Assembly (NCBI RefSeq): GCF_039710355.1
Contig: NZ_JBDKWZ010000014.1
Location: 1-64,000, forward strand
Reading direction: 5' to 3'
Source of the DNA: Rapidithrix thailandica
Lineage (GTDB): Bacteria; Bacteroidota; Bacteroidia; Cytophagales; Flammeovirgaceae
DNA length: 64,000 nucleotides
Numbering within the stretch: the stretch's first letter is position 1; the number at the start of each line of letters is the position of its first letter. Below the pieces are notes generated by a model. That model was not told the origin of the DNA. It did no database searches and worked only from the letters and a program-made list of their open reading frames with translations. The position numbers and the translations under genes were made by a program. Shown here in pieces: positions 54,955-63,960 of this stretch.

Positions 54955-55988
54955 ACCTCAGCCAGGGAAGTAAATTGACAGATATATCTACTTCCTCGTT
55001 TAGAGGATTGCTCGAATTTTAAAGTTTAATTTTTATATAACAGTACATACAATCTTCTCAACAAGCCGGCCTATAGGCTGTTGAGTGCTTGGAGCGGAAA
55101 GCCACCAATGCATTGTTATAGAAAAAGCATGATGATAGTTGGGCTGGTTGATATTGATATTTTAGTCTGAACCTATTTGTCGTTGTTTTTTATACTATTT
55201 TTTGATTCCGGGGCTAAAGTAATAAATCAGTATAGGAGCCGGATAATGCAATTCATTAAGAAAATGATAAACTCGCTTAAGTTTTGTGAATGAAATGTTA
55301 AAATCTACTTGGTTTTCCTTCAGCGTTTATATAGAATAATTATTCAATTTATTGAAAGAGAGCAAGTTCTTGTTAAATGGTTTATTCATATTTGTATGTT
55401 ATATACAAAGGAATTTAGAGGTACAATTTGATTAATGGCACTATAGTGAAAGGATAATACCTATTCATTCCTAACAGAACTGACAATTTTCCTATAAAGA
55501 GATATTTTCTATCCTTTTCAGGAAGGGAAACTTGATATAATTAAAGGATACCTAAGTTTTGGGGATTATTGGCAACTACTTGTTTGCAGATGTGGGGAGC
55601 AGCTACTCTAAAACACTAAGTAAGTAGAGTTGATTGATACGTTGTTTTCGATCACACAATAGTAAAAAAATAATTTAGACGAATCAAGCAATTTTTTGAA
55701 TATTTCATTAAGGAGCCTGTATCTCTAGAGTAAAACTCGTGATAAAGGGGCAGAGTCCAAGGATCATGGGGTAAGACTTGAGAGGTGTTATTTGGTGAAA
55801 TATACATGTAGTTGTATTGGTCAATTATGTAAAAAAAGTAAGTAATTACACTTTTCACATAATGTATATAGAAAATAGGTATGAAAATTTGAATAAGAGA
55901 TTTTCAACTATCCATATAGTTTTTAACTTTGCCCGTTAATTGTATACCATATATATCGTAAAATAACAAAATTCTCTAACCCCGTATT
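54955..55988. other. Long gene-free stretch between susC and the repeat proteins
   Basis: About 1 kb, AT-rich, stops in all frames and no family match. It has one imperfect hairpin (CTCAACAAGCC/GGCTGTTGAG, 55057-55085). It must contain the divergent promoters of susC and of the secreted repeat protein at 55989. Confidence 0.5.
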
Positions 55989-57515
55989 TTGATGAAAACA
56001 ATTTCCCTTGTAAGCCGGGCATGCAAGTCTGGCATCGTAGTATTATGTATACTCACCCTGGTTGCTCCTGCTTTCGGACAAGGTCAGATTACTTATCCTT
56101 TCGATAGCAATATCCAACTTGATGAACCAGTAGGTTATCCCTATGGAATTAATATTAATAGAAGTGGTGTGAATTCCGGCTGGGCCCGGGAGTATAGTTT
56201 TACAGTAAACAGTACTGGTAAGTTATTTGCCTTTGGTGCCTATCTTAATACAAACAATGAATTGAGGTATGGATACATAGGGGGAAACAGCACGGAAAGC
56301 TCAGTACATACCAGCCCTTGGATGACCTTCCGGCCTGATGGAAATGTGGGTATAGGCGTCAACTATTCTAATTATAAATTGGACGTCAACGGCGATATCA
56401 ACACCTCTGGAAGTTACAAAGTTGAAGGGCGAGAGTTTGTCAAATTGAGCAATGAAAATTTTAATACCATGATAGGTATTAACTCAGGTACTGTAGATGG
56501 AATAGGGTACCGGAATACGTTTCTGGGGTATAATGCAGGTAAGTCCAACTACTTGGCAACTGAAAATGGTTATAGCAACACATTTGTGGGAAGTACTGCC
56601 GGAGTAAACAGTCAATCTGCCTATTATAACACTTTTTTGGGGAGTTATGCAGGGGAAAGCAATGTGAAAGGTTCTCAGAATGTATTTTTGGGAGCATTGG
56701 CAGGTAGATATATAGACTATGCGAATGGCTCTGGAGAAAGTAATAACAATGTGTTTTTAGGGTATCAAGCAGGCTTTTATACAGCTGTAGGATCAGGAAA
56801 TGTATTTATTGGTAGGGCTTCTGGTGCTGGGTATTTTCATACGGAAAAGGGAGAGGAAGTTAATAAGGATGCCAATGTGTCTATATACAATACTGCAATA
56901 GGGGATATGGCAGGGTTGTACCATAATAGTGGAAATTACAATGTATTTCTGGGAGCAATGGCTGGTAGAGAAAACCGTACAGGAGAACGCAATGTCTTTA
57001 TTGGTTATGCAGCCGGGTCGAATGAAAATATACAGAACATTAGCCATCGTCTCTATATAGAAAACTCCTCCAGTGAAATCCCTTTGATCTATGGAGAATT
57101 TGACAAGAACAAAGTCGGTATCAATACCAATTCGGTACCGGATGGCTATGCCTTTGCGGTGAAAGGAAAAGCGATAATGGAAGGGGTAAAAGTAGAATTG
57201 TCCGGAGACGGCACAGGGGTATGGCCGGATTATGTTTTTTCGGATAATTATAAGTTAAAATCCCTGGCAGAAGTGGAAGAATTTGTTCGGGAAAACCGGC
57301 ACCTACCGGAAATTCCTTCGGCCAAAGAGGTGGAACAAAACGGCATTGACGTAGCTGAGATGGATGCCAAGCTGTTGCAAAAAGTGGAAGAACTGACTTT
57401 GTATTTGATAGAGCAGAATAAAAAAATGGAAATTTTTGAGAAAACGGTGAAATCCCTACAAGAAGAGAATCGTCAACTGCGCCAAGAAGTGAGTGAGTTG
57501 AAAGGGAAACAGTAA
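55989..57515 (+). CDS. Secreted repeat protein with tail-fibre-like C-terminal module (1 of 3)
   Basis: 508 residues with a signal peptide (cleavage near APAFGQ). Residues about 155-350 hold some eight repeats of the form N-T-F-L-G-x-x-A-G (NTFLGYNAGK, NTFVGSTAGV, NVFLGALAGR, NVFIGYAAGS), which resemble head repeats of adhesins or tail-fibre domains. After them comes a conserved module: GKAIMEGVKVELSG, WPDYVFSDNYKLKSLAEVEE, NRHLPEIPSAKEVEQNGID and a coiled coil (KLLQKVEELTLYLIEQNK) running to the end. The last part of the gene (56991-57420) is almost identical to the next gene. The function is unknown, probably trimeric and surface-exposed. Confidence 0.75.
   Translation: MMKTISLVSRACKSGIVVLCILTLVAPAFGQGQITYPFDSNIQLDEPVGYPYGININRSGVNSGWAREYSFTVNSTGKLFAFGAYLNTNNELRYGYIGGNSTESSVHTSPWMTFRPDGNVGIGVNYSNYKLDVNGDINTSGSYKVEGREFVKLSNENFNTMIGINSGTVDGIGYRNTFLGYNAGKSNYLATENGYSNTFVGSTAGVNSQSAYYNTFLGSYAGESNVKGSQNVFLGALAGRYIDYANGSGESNNNVFLGYQAGFYTAVGSGNVFIGRASGAGYFHTEKGEEVNKDANVSIYNTAIGDMAGLYHNSGNYNVFLGAMAGRENRTGERNVFIGYAAGSNENIQNISHRLYIENSSSEIPLIYGEFDKNKVGINTNSVPDGYAFAVKGKAIMEGVKVELSGDGTGVWPDYVFSDNYKLKSLAEVEEFVRENRHLPEIPSAKEVEQNGIDVAEMDAKLLQKVEELTLYLIEQNKKMEIFEKTVKSLQEENRQLRQEVSELKGKQ
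56991..57420 (+). repeat. 430-bp near-identical direct repeat, first copy
   Basis: From AATGTCTTTATTGGTTATGC to the coding of EQNK, this stretch is nearly base-for-base the same as 58545-58974; only a handful of differences are visible (for example AAGAAC for AATAAC). The upstream halves of the two genes differ a lot. This indicates recent gene conversion or cassette exchange. Confidence 0.85.
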
Positions 57516-57560
57516 ATACTTAGTTAAATTTTAGATTTTAATCATAAACCAAATTCTTAT

Positions 57561-59075
57561 ATGAAAGTTTTTTATTTTTCCCTATTGATATGTTTGCTAT
57601 TGAGTTGTTCCTTGGTTAAAGGGCAAGTTGTAATCTCACCAATCAAACCTGAAAATTCTCCTCCTGATGTTTATCCTGAAGGAGGATATACCATGGGAAC
57701 TGAATCTGAGGAGCCTCAAAGGTGGATTTTTGATGCTGGAGTATTATTTGGTTTACAACCATCTCCAAGTACCAATAATTATCGACATGTTCAACTTATC
57801 TTTAACCATTTGGCAAGTGATATAAGAGTGAGGGGTAAAAATGGTACGGAGAATGCTTGGGGACCTTGGAGAAAATTTGCTGTTGCGGATGAAAATGGGA
57901 AATTGGGTGTTGGTGTACCATTTCCAAAATACCCTTTGGATGTAGAAGGAGATGTTAATACCTCGGGAAGCTATCGATTTGAAGGATATGAGTTGATCCA
58001 AGCTAATTATGATAAAAAGAATACGAGTTTTGGTATTAATGCAGGTAGTTCCGATGGAGTCGGAATTTATAATACATTAATTGGGTTTGCTGCAGGACTC
58101 TCTGCCCAGCAAGCTACAGAGAATGCTTATTATAATACTTTTGTGGGAGCTTTTGCCGGTAGACATAATTTGTCAGGATATTATAACACATTTTTAGGAG
58201 CGATGGCCGGGGAAAATAATGTGACGGGGGTATATAATGTTTATTTAGGTTCTTTGGCAGGGAAAACTATTGCCAGTACTCCAGAGTTAGAAGCTAGTAA
58301 TAATGTATTAGTTGGCCACCAGGCAGGTTATTATTTAAAAGCCAGTAATGGAAACGTTTTACTAGGACGTTTAGCAGGCTGTGGGTCTTTTTTTGCAGAA
58401 AATGGTGAAACATTAGAGAGTGTATCGAATCAATCCAAAGATAATACGATATTGGGTAATTTGGCAGGAGTATATCATAATGAAGGCGATTACAATGTTT
58501 TTGTAGGAAGTCAGGCAGGTCGTTGGAACCGGACGGGGCATCGCAATGTCTTTATTGGTTATGCAGCCGGGTCGAATGAAAATATACAGAACATTAGCCA
58601 TCGTCTCTATATAGAAAACTCCTCCAGTGAAATCCCTTTGATCTATGGAGAATTTGACAATAACAAAGTCGGCATCAATACCAATGCGGTACCGGATGGC
58701 TATGCCTTTGCGGTGAAAGGAAAAGCGATAATGGAAGGGGTAAAAGTAGAATTGTCCGGAGACGGCACAGGGGTATGGCCGGATTATGTTTTTTCGGATA
58801 ATTATAAGTTAAAATCCCTGGCAGAAGTGGAAGAATTTGTTCGGGAAAACCGGCACCTACCGGAAATTCCTTCGGCCAAAGAGGTGGAACAAAACGGCAT
58901 TGACGTAGCTGAGATGGATGCCAAGCTGTTGCAAAAAGTGGAAGAACTGACTTTGTATTTGATAGAGCAGAATAAAATGCAAGAGCAACAAAGTAAGCTC
59001 ATTGAAAAACAAAGTGAATTGATAGAACGAATGCAGAAGCGAATCGAAGAGTTGGAGCAACAGCTAAAACATTGA
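57561..59075 (+). CDS. Secreted repeat protein with tail-fibre-like C-terminal module (2 of 3)
   Basis: 504 residues; signal peptide ending LSCSLVKGQ. The N-terminal 130 residues are different from the first copy (ISPIKPENSPPDVYPEGGYT), with a RVRGKNGTENAWGPWRKF patch. Then about seven N-T-h-x-G-x-x-A-G repeats (NTLIGFAAGL, NTFVGAFAGR, NTFLGAMAGE), the conserved module and a longer coiled coil rich in Gln and Glu (MQEQQSKLIEKQSELIERMQ). It starts 45 bases after the first copy, probably in one operon, and ends at a clear terminator. Role unknown; a surface fibre or adhesin seems likely. Confidence 0.75.
   Translation: MKVFYFSLLICLLLSCSLVKGQVVISPIKPENSPPDVYPEGGYTMGTESEEPQRWIFDAGVLFGLQPSPSTNNYRHVQLIFNHLASDIRVRGKNGTENAWGPWRKFAVADENGKLGVGVPFPKYPLDVEGDVNTSGSYRFEGYELIQANYDKKNTSFGINAGSSDGVGIYNTLIGFAAGLSAQQATENAYYNTFVGAFAGRHNLSGYYNTFLGAMAGENNVTGVYNVYLGSLAGKTIASTPELEASNNVLVGHQAGYYLKASNGNVLLGRLAGCGSFFAENGETLESVSNQSKDNTILGNLAGVYHNEGDYNVFVGSQAGRWNRTGHRNVFIGYAAGSNENIQNISHRLYIENSSSEIPLIYGEFDNNKVGINTNAVPDGYAFAVKGKAIMEGVKVELSGDGTGVWPDYVFSDNYKLKSLAEVEEFVRENRHLPEIPSAKEVEQNGIDVAEMDAKLLQKVEELTLYLIEQNKMQEQQSKLIEKQSELIERMQKRIEELEQQLKH
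58545..58974 (+). repeat. 430-bp near-identical direct repeat, second copy
   Basis: Partner of 56991-57420. The match stops sharply after the codons for EQNK, where the two coiled-coil tails diverge. Confidence 0.85.
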
Positions 59076-59088
59076 TTTATAGTATAAG

Positions 59089-59128
59089 AAAAAGCCTTTA
59101 ATATTTTTGTCTCTTTAAGGGCTTTTTT
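59089..59128 (+). terminator. Terminator after the second repeat protein
   Basis: AAAGCCTTTAA and TTAAGGGCTTT around a T-rich loop, followed by a run of T. Good intrinsic terminator. Confidence 0.8.
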
Positions 59129-59197
59129 CTTACCCACTGAGTAGATCTAATATCTTGAATAAAATCAAAGATATTAGACCAATTAAAAACAATTCCT

Positions 59198-60798
59198 ATG
59201 AAAATTATACATAAACTTTCCCTAAGTTTAATTCTATTGTTTTTTGTGCAGGTGCTTTATGCGCAATATGATCCGGTAATTCCTAATAATCGGATGCCAG
59301 TTAGCTTGGAACATAATATATTATTTAATGCAACTGAGCGATATACTGTAGAAATCAATAAGTCAATCATTTCCCTGGAAGCCCTTTTTGATGGTAGTTT
59401 TGCTTCACACAGTTCTTCTGAGGGAATTTCTGAAAGTAATCCATTGATCATCACCATTAAAGACCTGCCCAGAGTACACACTTACCAAGTATTTATACAT
59501 GGCATGGGGGATATGTAGGATGGTCAAGTCGATATTGGTATCCCAATAGATTTAAAATTATTGGTAAGGATGCTAATCTCGGTGAAGTAGTTATTGAAGA
59601 TTATTCTACGAAAGATTATACGGAACCTGATTTTTGGAAAAAAGTTAGTGGGACTTATACTGAATTACAATTAGTGATTTATTCAGGATATAGTCCAGCC
59701 GGAAGTGGTAGTAATGGAAGAGTACAATTGTCTGAAATTTTCTTTATTCATCCTGAGGTTGTTAATGAACTTTACGAGGGCCTATTTGAAAAAATATCTT
59801 TTGAGTCTCCAAGTATCTTTAACCCTGTGGTGCCCACCAATCGTTCACCGGTAGGATTAGAACATAATATCTTGTTTAATGCTACAGAAAGGTATACGGA
59901 GGAAATTGGTAATCAAACAATTGATCTACCAAAGCTTTTTGACGGAGGTTTTAACTCAACATCTAGTACACCACAGATTACTGAAGAGAACCCTTTGACT
60001 ATTACCATTAAAGATTTACCAAATATTCATACACAAGGTGCTGCCTATGTGGGGTGGACTAGTAGGTATTGGACTCCTAAACGATTTAAAATTATTGGAC
60101 GAAATATGTTTGAGGGGGATGAGCAAGTTCTTATTGCTGATTATTCTTCACAGGATTATACTGCACCTGATTTTCTAATGAAGGTTCCATCTGGTGCATA
60201 TACTGAACTGCAATTTATTTTTTTAGAAGGTTCTTCCTCTGACCCAAGCAAAAGAATTCAACTCTCCGAACTCTACTTCATCCATCCGGAAGCCGCGAAA
60301 ATTCCTTACGAAGGTTTGTATGTACAGGCTTCGGAGCAGTACTGGAAGAAGCAGAACAACCATCTGGTCAGTGATGGTATGAAAGTAGGCATTGGTACAC
60401 AAAACCTCGATTGTACGGATTGTGAACAATTCCAACTTTTTGTCAAGAAAGGCATCCGTACAGAGAGAGTAAAAGTAGATGTAGCATCGGAAAACGATTG
60501 GGCGGACAAAGTGTTTAACAAAGAGTATCCGTTGATTTCATTGGATTCACTTGAACAATATATTGAACAAAACCGGCACTTGCCTGAAATCCCCAAAGCA
60601 GAAGAAGTAGTACAAGAAGGTCTGGACTTAGGTCAGATGGATGCCAAACTGTTACAAAAAGTGGAAGAACTGACTTTGTATTTGATTGAGCAAAGCAAGG
60701 AAGTTCAAAAACTTAGAGAAACGGTGAAAACTCTACAAGAAGAGAGTCATCAGTTGCAGCAAGAGGTGATTGAATTGAAAAAGGAAAAAACTAACTAA
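59198..60798 (+). pseudogene. Secreted protein with duplicated discoidin-like domain and tail-fibre-like C-terminus (3 of 3), frameshifted
   Basis: The first frame (59198-59518) gives a signal peptide (FFVQVLYAQ) and half of a domain (LEHNILFNATERYTVE, IITIKDLP), then stops. One extra G in the run of five near 59505 would join it to the second frame (YVGWSSRYWYPNRFKIIG). Joined, the protein has two tandem copies of a roughly 155-residue discoidin-like domain (VGLEHNILFNATERYTEE, LPNIHTQGAAYVGWTSRYW), then a short spacer and the shared C-terminal module (NRHLPEIPKAEEV, MDAKLLQKVEELTLYLIEQS) with a coiled coil. About 533 residues when intact. As written only the 374-residue second part could be made from an internal start, without export signal. 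Possibly a homopolymer sequencing error. Confidence 0.7.
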
Positions 60799-60880
60799 TC
60801 GGTAGTGGTTTTAAAAATAAGGATGGGATGATTAAAAACTTGGACATGGGAAAGAAGGACTGGAGTGTTTCTGTTGGAAT

Positions 60881-60955
60881 GGTCGCTTAAACCTGGCAAG
60901 TTTTGCACACCATTGGCCGAGAAAACCCTTGGCTGACTATTTGGTATTTCCTGAC
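60881..60955 (+). mobile_element. IS1-family transposase 3' scrap
   Basis: AACCCTTGGCTGACTATTTG and GTATTTCCT match the end of the IS1-family transposase at 5209-5240 (encoding ENPWLTIWYFL versus ENHWLAIWYFL). Only this short piece remains. The rest of 60799-61073 holds nothing recognisable. Confidence 0.6.
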
Positions 60956-61073
60956 CAGCGATAAGAAGTTAAGGGTTTTTTCATTTTTTTGATAGAGTTT
61001 CTTCGGTGTCAACTATAAATCATTTATGAATTTTACTGGATGTAAGTGTTCTAGTAAATGTAAATGGTTTATT

Positions 61074-61180
61074 GAAGTGAATTAAACTTTTTCTTTTTCC
61101 TAAAAAATGTTTTAAAAAGTACCTTGATGAGCCGATTTTGATTCCATTTTCGGTCAAAAACTATACGTTTAAACCACTTC
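61074..61180 (+). mobile_element. MITE-like element, copy F, 107-bp internal deletion form
   Basis: Both ends are intact (GAAGTGAATTAA, AAACCACTTC) and ATT is duplicated on both sides, but about 54 internal bases including the hairpin are missing. The right target copy overlaps the stop codon of the AraC gene at 61182, so insertion happened at the very end of that gene. Confidence 0.8.
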
Positions 61181-61181
61181 A

Positions 61182-61964
61182 TTACCAAAAAGAGGCTGTT
61201 TTAAAAAAATCCCTTGGAGATTGACCGGTAAACTCTCTGAAATCTTTGATCAAATGAGGTTGATCGTAATAGCCTGCTGCATGTGCAGACTCAGTAAGAT
61301 TATTGGGGGTTCCGGCTTGGGTATAAACCTCTATAAAATGTTTCATCCGAAGTAATGCGGCAAACTGCTTTGGGCTGGTGCCGACAAAACGCCTGAATTT
61401 CTTTTCAAAAGGATCTCTACTGGTCGGGAGGTCGGAAAGTAAGTCTTTGATCTTGATATTCCCTTTGGCAAGGATCATCTTTTGCAAAGCATAGCACACC
61501 AATGGATCGGTAAAAGATGATTTTAATAAAGAGAGCAGAAATTGCTCAACCAATTGAATCCTTTGGAGACGGGACTCCGCAAGGCTTAAACGCTCTTCAA
61601 GAGCCTGGACTTTATCGCGGGGGATCAAATCTTCCAAATCCAGGCTTTCGCCAAATAGCCGGTGTATGGGTAATTGAAAAAATGCAGAAGCCATTCCCTC
61701 CTTAAATTTTACTAAAAGTGCAGTCGAGTTTTTAGAGTACCCGACAAACCTTACACTTTTACGAAGGCCGCTTATGATAGAAGCAGGCATTGACTGACTG
61801 ATGCCGTTTTCGCTCAAGGTAAGATTCCCTTCTACCCGGAAGGCCATGATTAAAGAAGTGTCCGGTAAAATATGGTTGTGCATTTCCGAGTCACTTTGTA
61901 CCAGGGTATAGGATTTTATAAACGGTTGCAAAGCTGCTGAGGGATAGTAGAGTTCCAGTTTCAT
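61182..61964 (-). CDS. AraC-family transcriptional regulator
   Basis: 260 residues. N-terminal sensor part of the DUF6597 type (YYPSAALQPFIKSYTLVQSD, NHILPDTSLIMAFRVEGN) and C-terminal HTH_18 domain with RDPFEKKFRRFVGTSPKQFA and YDQPHLIKDFREFTGQSPRD. Such proteins act as one-component regulators of small-molecule response genes. Upstream is another AraC-type gene, divergent, with a 306-base gap. The 3' end touches a mobile element that overlaps its stop codon. Target genes are not evident. Confidence 0.88.
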   Translation of the reverse strand: MKLELYYPSAALQPFIKSYTLVQSDSEMHNHILPDTSLIMAFRVEGNLTLSENGISQSMPASIISGLRKSVRFVGYSKNSTALLVKFKEGMASAFFQLPIHRLFGESLDLEDLIPRDKVQALEERLSLAESRLQRIQLVEQFLLSLLKSSFTDPLVCYALQKMILAKGNIKIKDLLSDLPTSRDPFEKKFRRFVGTSPKQFAALLRMKHFIEVYTQAGTPNNLTESAHAAGYYDQPHLIKDFREFTGQSPRDFFKTASFW

Positions 61965-62270
61965 GGTGATGGGTATTGCTATATGACCAAAGGTAAAATA
62001 AGTTTAATGGATGGCAAATGTCATAGAGTTTTTTAGATCTGAGTAGAGATACAGAACATTGCAATCGTGAATCGAAAATTTAAACCTGCTCCAAATTACT
62101 TCTTGGTAAGTTGTAGGAATATTACAATCTTGTTTGAAAATTTATTGAGCTTGTATAAATTTTCAGGCCCTTTTGAAGGAAAATTATGTGGTATGAAAAA
62201 GTAGCTCCAGGCAACCGGAAGGGCTTGATAAGAGTTCTGTGTTTTAAACAAAAAGTGAGCATAAAATTGA

Positions 62271-63110
62271 ATGAAAACTATTGCTATCCCCGATGAACTG
62301 AATTCAGACACATCGCTATCAATTAATCTTTTCGATTACAGGAGTCTGAAAGAGCTATCAAAGCAACAAGTTGTCCTCCATAAGAATACATTTAGTTTTT
62401 TGAGGGAAGGAACGAAGGAAGTTTTTTTTGATGATTCTTCACTCTCGATTGATAGTACCGAATTTTTACTGATGAAATCGGGCCATTGTATAATGACGGA
62501 AAAACTATCTGAGGTGAATAGCAATTACAACAGCGTTTTGCTTTTCTTTGGAAATGAATCCGTATTGAAATTCATTCGAAAATTCGAACTCCACAAATCC
62601 GAATTGACAAATTATCAATCCGTTTATTCCTTTCAGTATGACCCATTCATTAAGCGCTTCGTCCACAGTCTGTTAGATATTCTTAAATTATCAAAAACAA
62701 CCCAAAAACACATCTTAGAAGTTAAGTTTGAGGAACTGATGCTTTATCTGCTTGAAATGAGAGGAACTGATTTTATTTATTCACTCATTAACAATAATGA
62801 TAATCAAACCCGGAAATTTATTCAAACCGTTGAACATAATCAGTTCAATAAATTAAGTTTGAAAGAATTGGCTTTCTTATGCAATATGAGTGTTTCTTCG
62901 TTCAAGCGAGAATTTAAAAAACACTATGCGGAATCTCCTATAAAATGGTTTCAGGACAAGAGGTTGGGATATGCATGTCGCTTATTGAAAGACGAACACA
63001 AAAGACCTTCGGATATCTATTTGGAAGTGGGCTATGAAAATTTGTCAAGTTTTGTACAGGCATATAAGTCCAAGTATGGTATTACGCCCAAACAACACCA
63101 TAAGGCCTGA
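62271..63110 (+). CDS. AraC-family transcriptional regulator (ExsA-like sensor part)
   Basis: 279 residues. The N-terminal part (SFLREGTKEVFFDDSSLSID, SVLLFFGNESVLKFIRKFEL) resembles the cupin-like domain of ExsA-type regulators of Bacteroidota. The C-terminus is a double HTH: SLKELAFLCNMSVSSFKREF, KKHYAESPIKWFQDKRLGYA and PSDIYLEVGYENLSSFVQAY. It precedes the PEBP-like gene by 90 bases on the same strand and may control it; the divergent AraC gene is its other neighbour. Ligand unknown. Confidence 0.88.
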   Translation: MKTIAIPDELNSDTSLSINLFDYRSLKELSKQQVVLHKNTFSFLREGTKEVFFDDSSLSIDSTEFLLMKSGHCIMTEKLSEVNSNYNSVLLFFGNESVLKFIRKFELHKSELTNYQSVYSFQYDPFIKRFVHSLLDILKLSKTTQKHILEVKFEELMLYLLEMRGTDFIYSLINNNDNQTRKFIQTVEHNQFNKLSLKELAFLCNMSVSSFKREFKKHYAESPIKWFQDKRLGYACRLLKDEHKRPSDIYLEVGYENLSSFVQAYKSKYGITPKQHHKA

Positions 63111-63200
63111 GCTTTTAGAAACATTTTTTGGACGATCTCCTATGCTGGTCTAAAGTCACTCTCCTTTAAGTTTGCTAGAAATAGTTAAATCATTGATAGT

Positions 63201-63758
63201 ATGAAAAAAGCAAATTTAATTTTAGGGTTGATACTGATCGTGTCAACAAGTGTTTTGGGACAGAGTACATTTACTCTTTCAAGTAAAGATTTAGGAGGAC
63301 AAGCTATAAAATCACAAGAATTTAATGGCTTTGGCTGTACAGGGAAAAATGAGTCCCCCCAGCTGTCTTGGGCAAATGCGCCCGAAGGAACAAAAAGCTT
63401 TGCCATCACGATGTATGACCCTGATGCACCGACAGGAAGTGGCTGGTGGCACTGGCTGGTATTTGATATTCCTTCAGACGTGAATGAACTGGTGGCAAAC
63501 GCAGGGAATATTGACCTCAATTTGGCACCCAAGGGGGCTATTCAAAGTATCACCGACTATGGACTAAAAGGATATGGAGGGCCTTGTCCTCCGGAAGGCC
63601 ACGGGCCGCATCAATATATCCTTACCGTTTACGCGTTGAAAACGGAGAAACTAGGACTGAACGCAAATACGAATGCAGCAGTGGTTGGCTATTATTTATG
63701 GAGTAATACATTGGCAAAAGCTAGTATTGTGGCCTACTATCAGAGAGAGAAAAATTAA
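63201..63758 (+). CDS. YbhB/YbcL-family (PEBP, Raf-kinase-inhibitor-like) secreted protein
   Basis: 185 residues with a signal peptide (MKKANLILGLILIVSTSVLG). PEBP motifs are visible: FGCTGKNESPQLSWANAPEG, MYDPDAPTGSGWWHWLVFDI with the conserved DPD and the ligand-site His, and GHGPHQYILTVYAL. Bacterial members bind small anions or lipids in the periplasm; no catalytic activity is known for most. The complete gene is followed by a clear terminator. It lies next to an AraC gene, a pairing often seen in Bacteroidota, so regulation by that protein is likely. Confidence 0.92.
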   Translation: MKKANLILGLILIVSTSVLGQSTFTLSSKDLGGQAIKSQEFNGFGCTGKNESPQLSWANAPEGTKSFAITMYDPDAPTGSGWWHWLVFDIPSDVNELVANAGNIDLNLAPKGAIQSITDYGLKGYGGPCPPEGHGPHQYILTVYALKTEKLGLNANTNAAVVGYYLWSNTLAKASIVAYYQREKN

Positions 63759-63773
63759 CGATGTACGGACAAA

Positions 63774-63812
63774 AACGGTTTGAACTTTCATTTAAACCGT
63801 TTTTTGTTTTGT
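63774..63812 (+). terminator. Terminator after the PEBP gene
   Basis: AACGGTTT and AAACCGTT form an eight-base stem around a 13-base loop, followed by TTTTGTTTTG. Convincing intrinsic terminator. Confidence 0.82.
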
Positions 63813-63928
63813 AGGGATTCACCCAAGTTACAGTGTGTTGTGTTTTCACCGTTCAGGTATGGTTTTGAGTACGATAGGGCAACAGATTTTAAACGGAAAA
63901 CGGATAAAATAGAGTACGAATTAAAAGA

Positions 63929-63960
63929 ACCCAAAAAGTAAAATTTAAACCTGCTCTAAA
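63929..63960 (+). mobile_element. Right end of the second MITE-like family
   Basis: CCCAAAAAGTAAAATTTAAA followed by CCTGCTCTAAAA, nearly identical to the right end of the copy at 26405-26567. The left part is not recognisable in the stretch from 63813. A shorter match (AAAATTTAAACCTGCTC) is at 62075-62091 in the gap between the two AraC genes. Confidence 0.45.

Noticed and set aside
55057..55085. Riboswitch in the susC leader
   Set aside because: A single imperfect hairpin far from the start codon, no known aptamer pattern.
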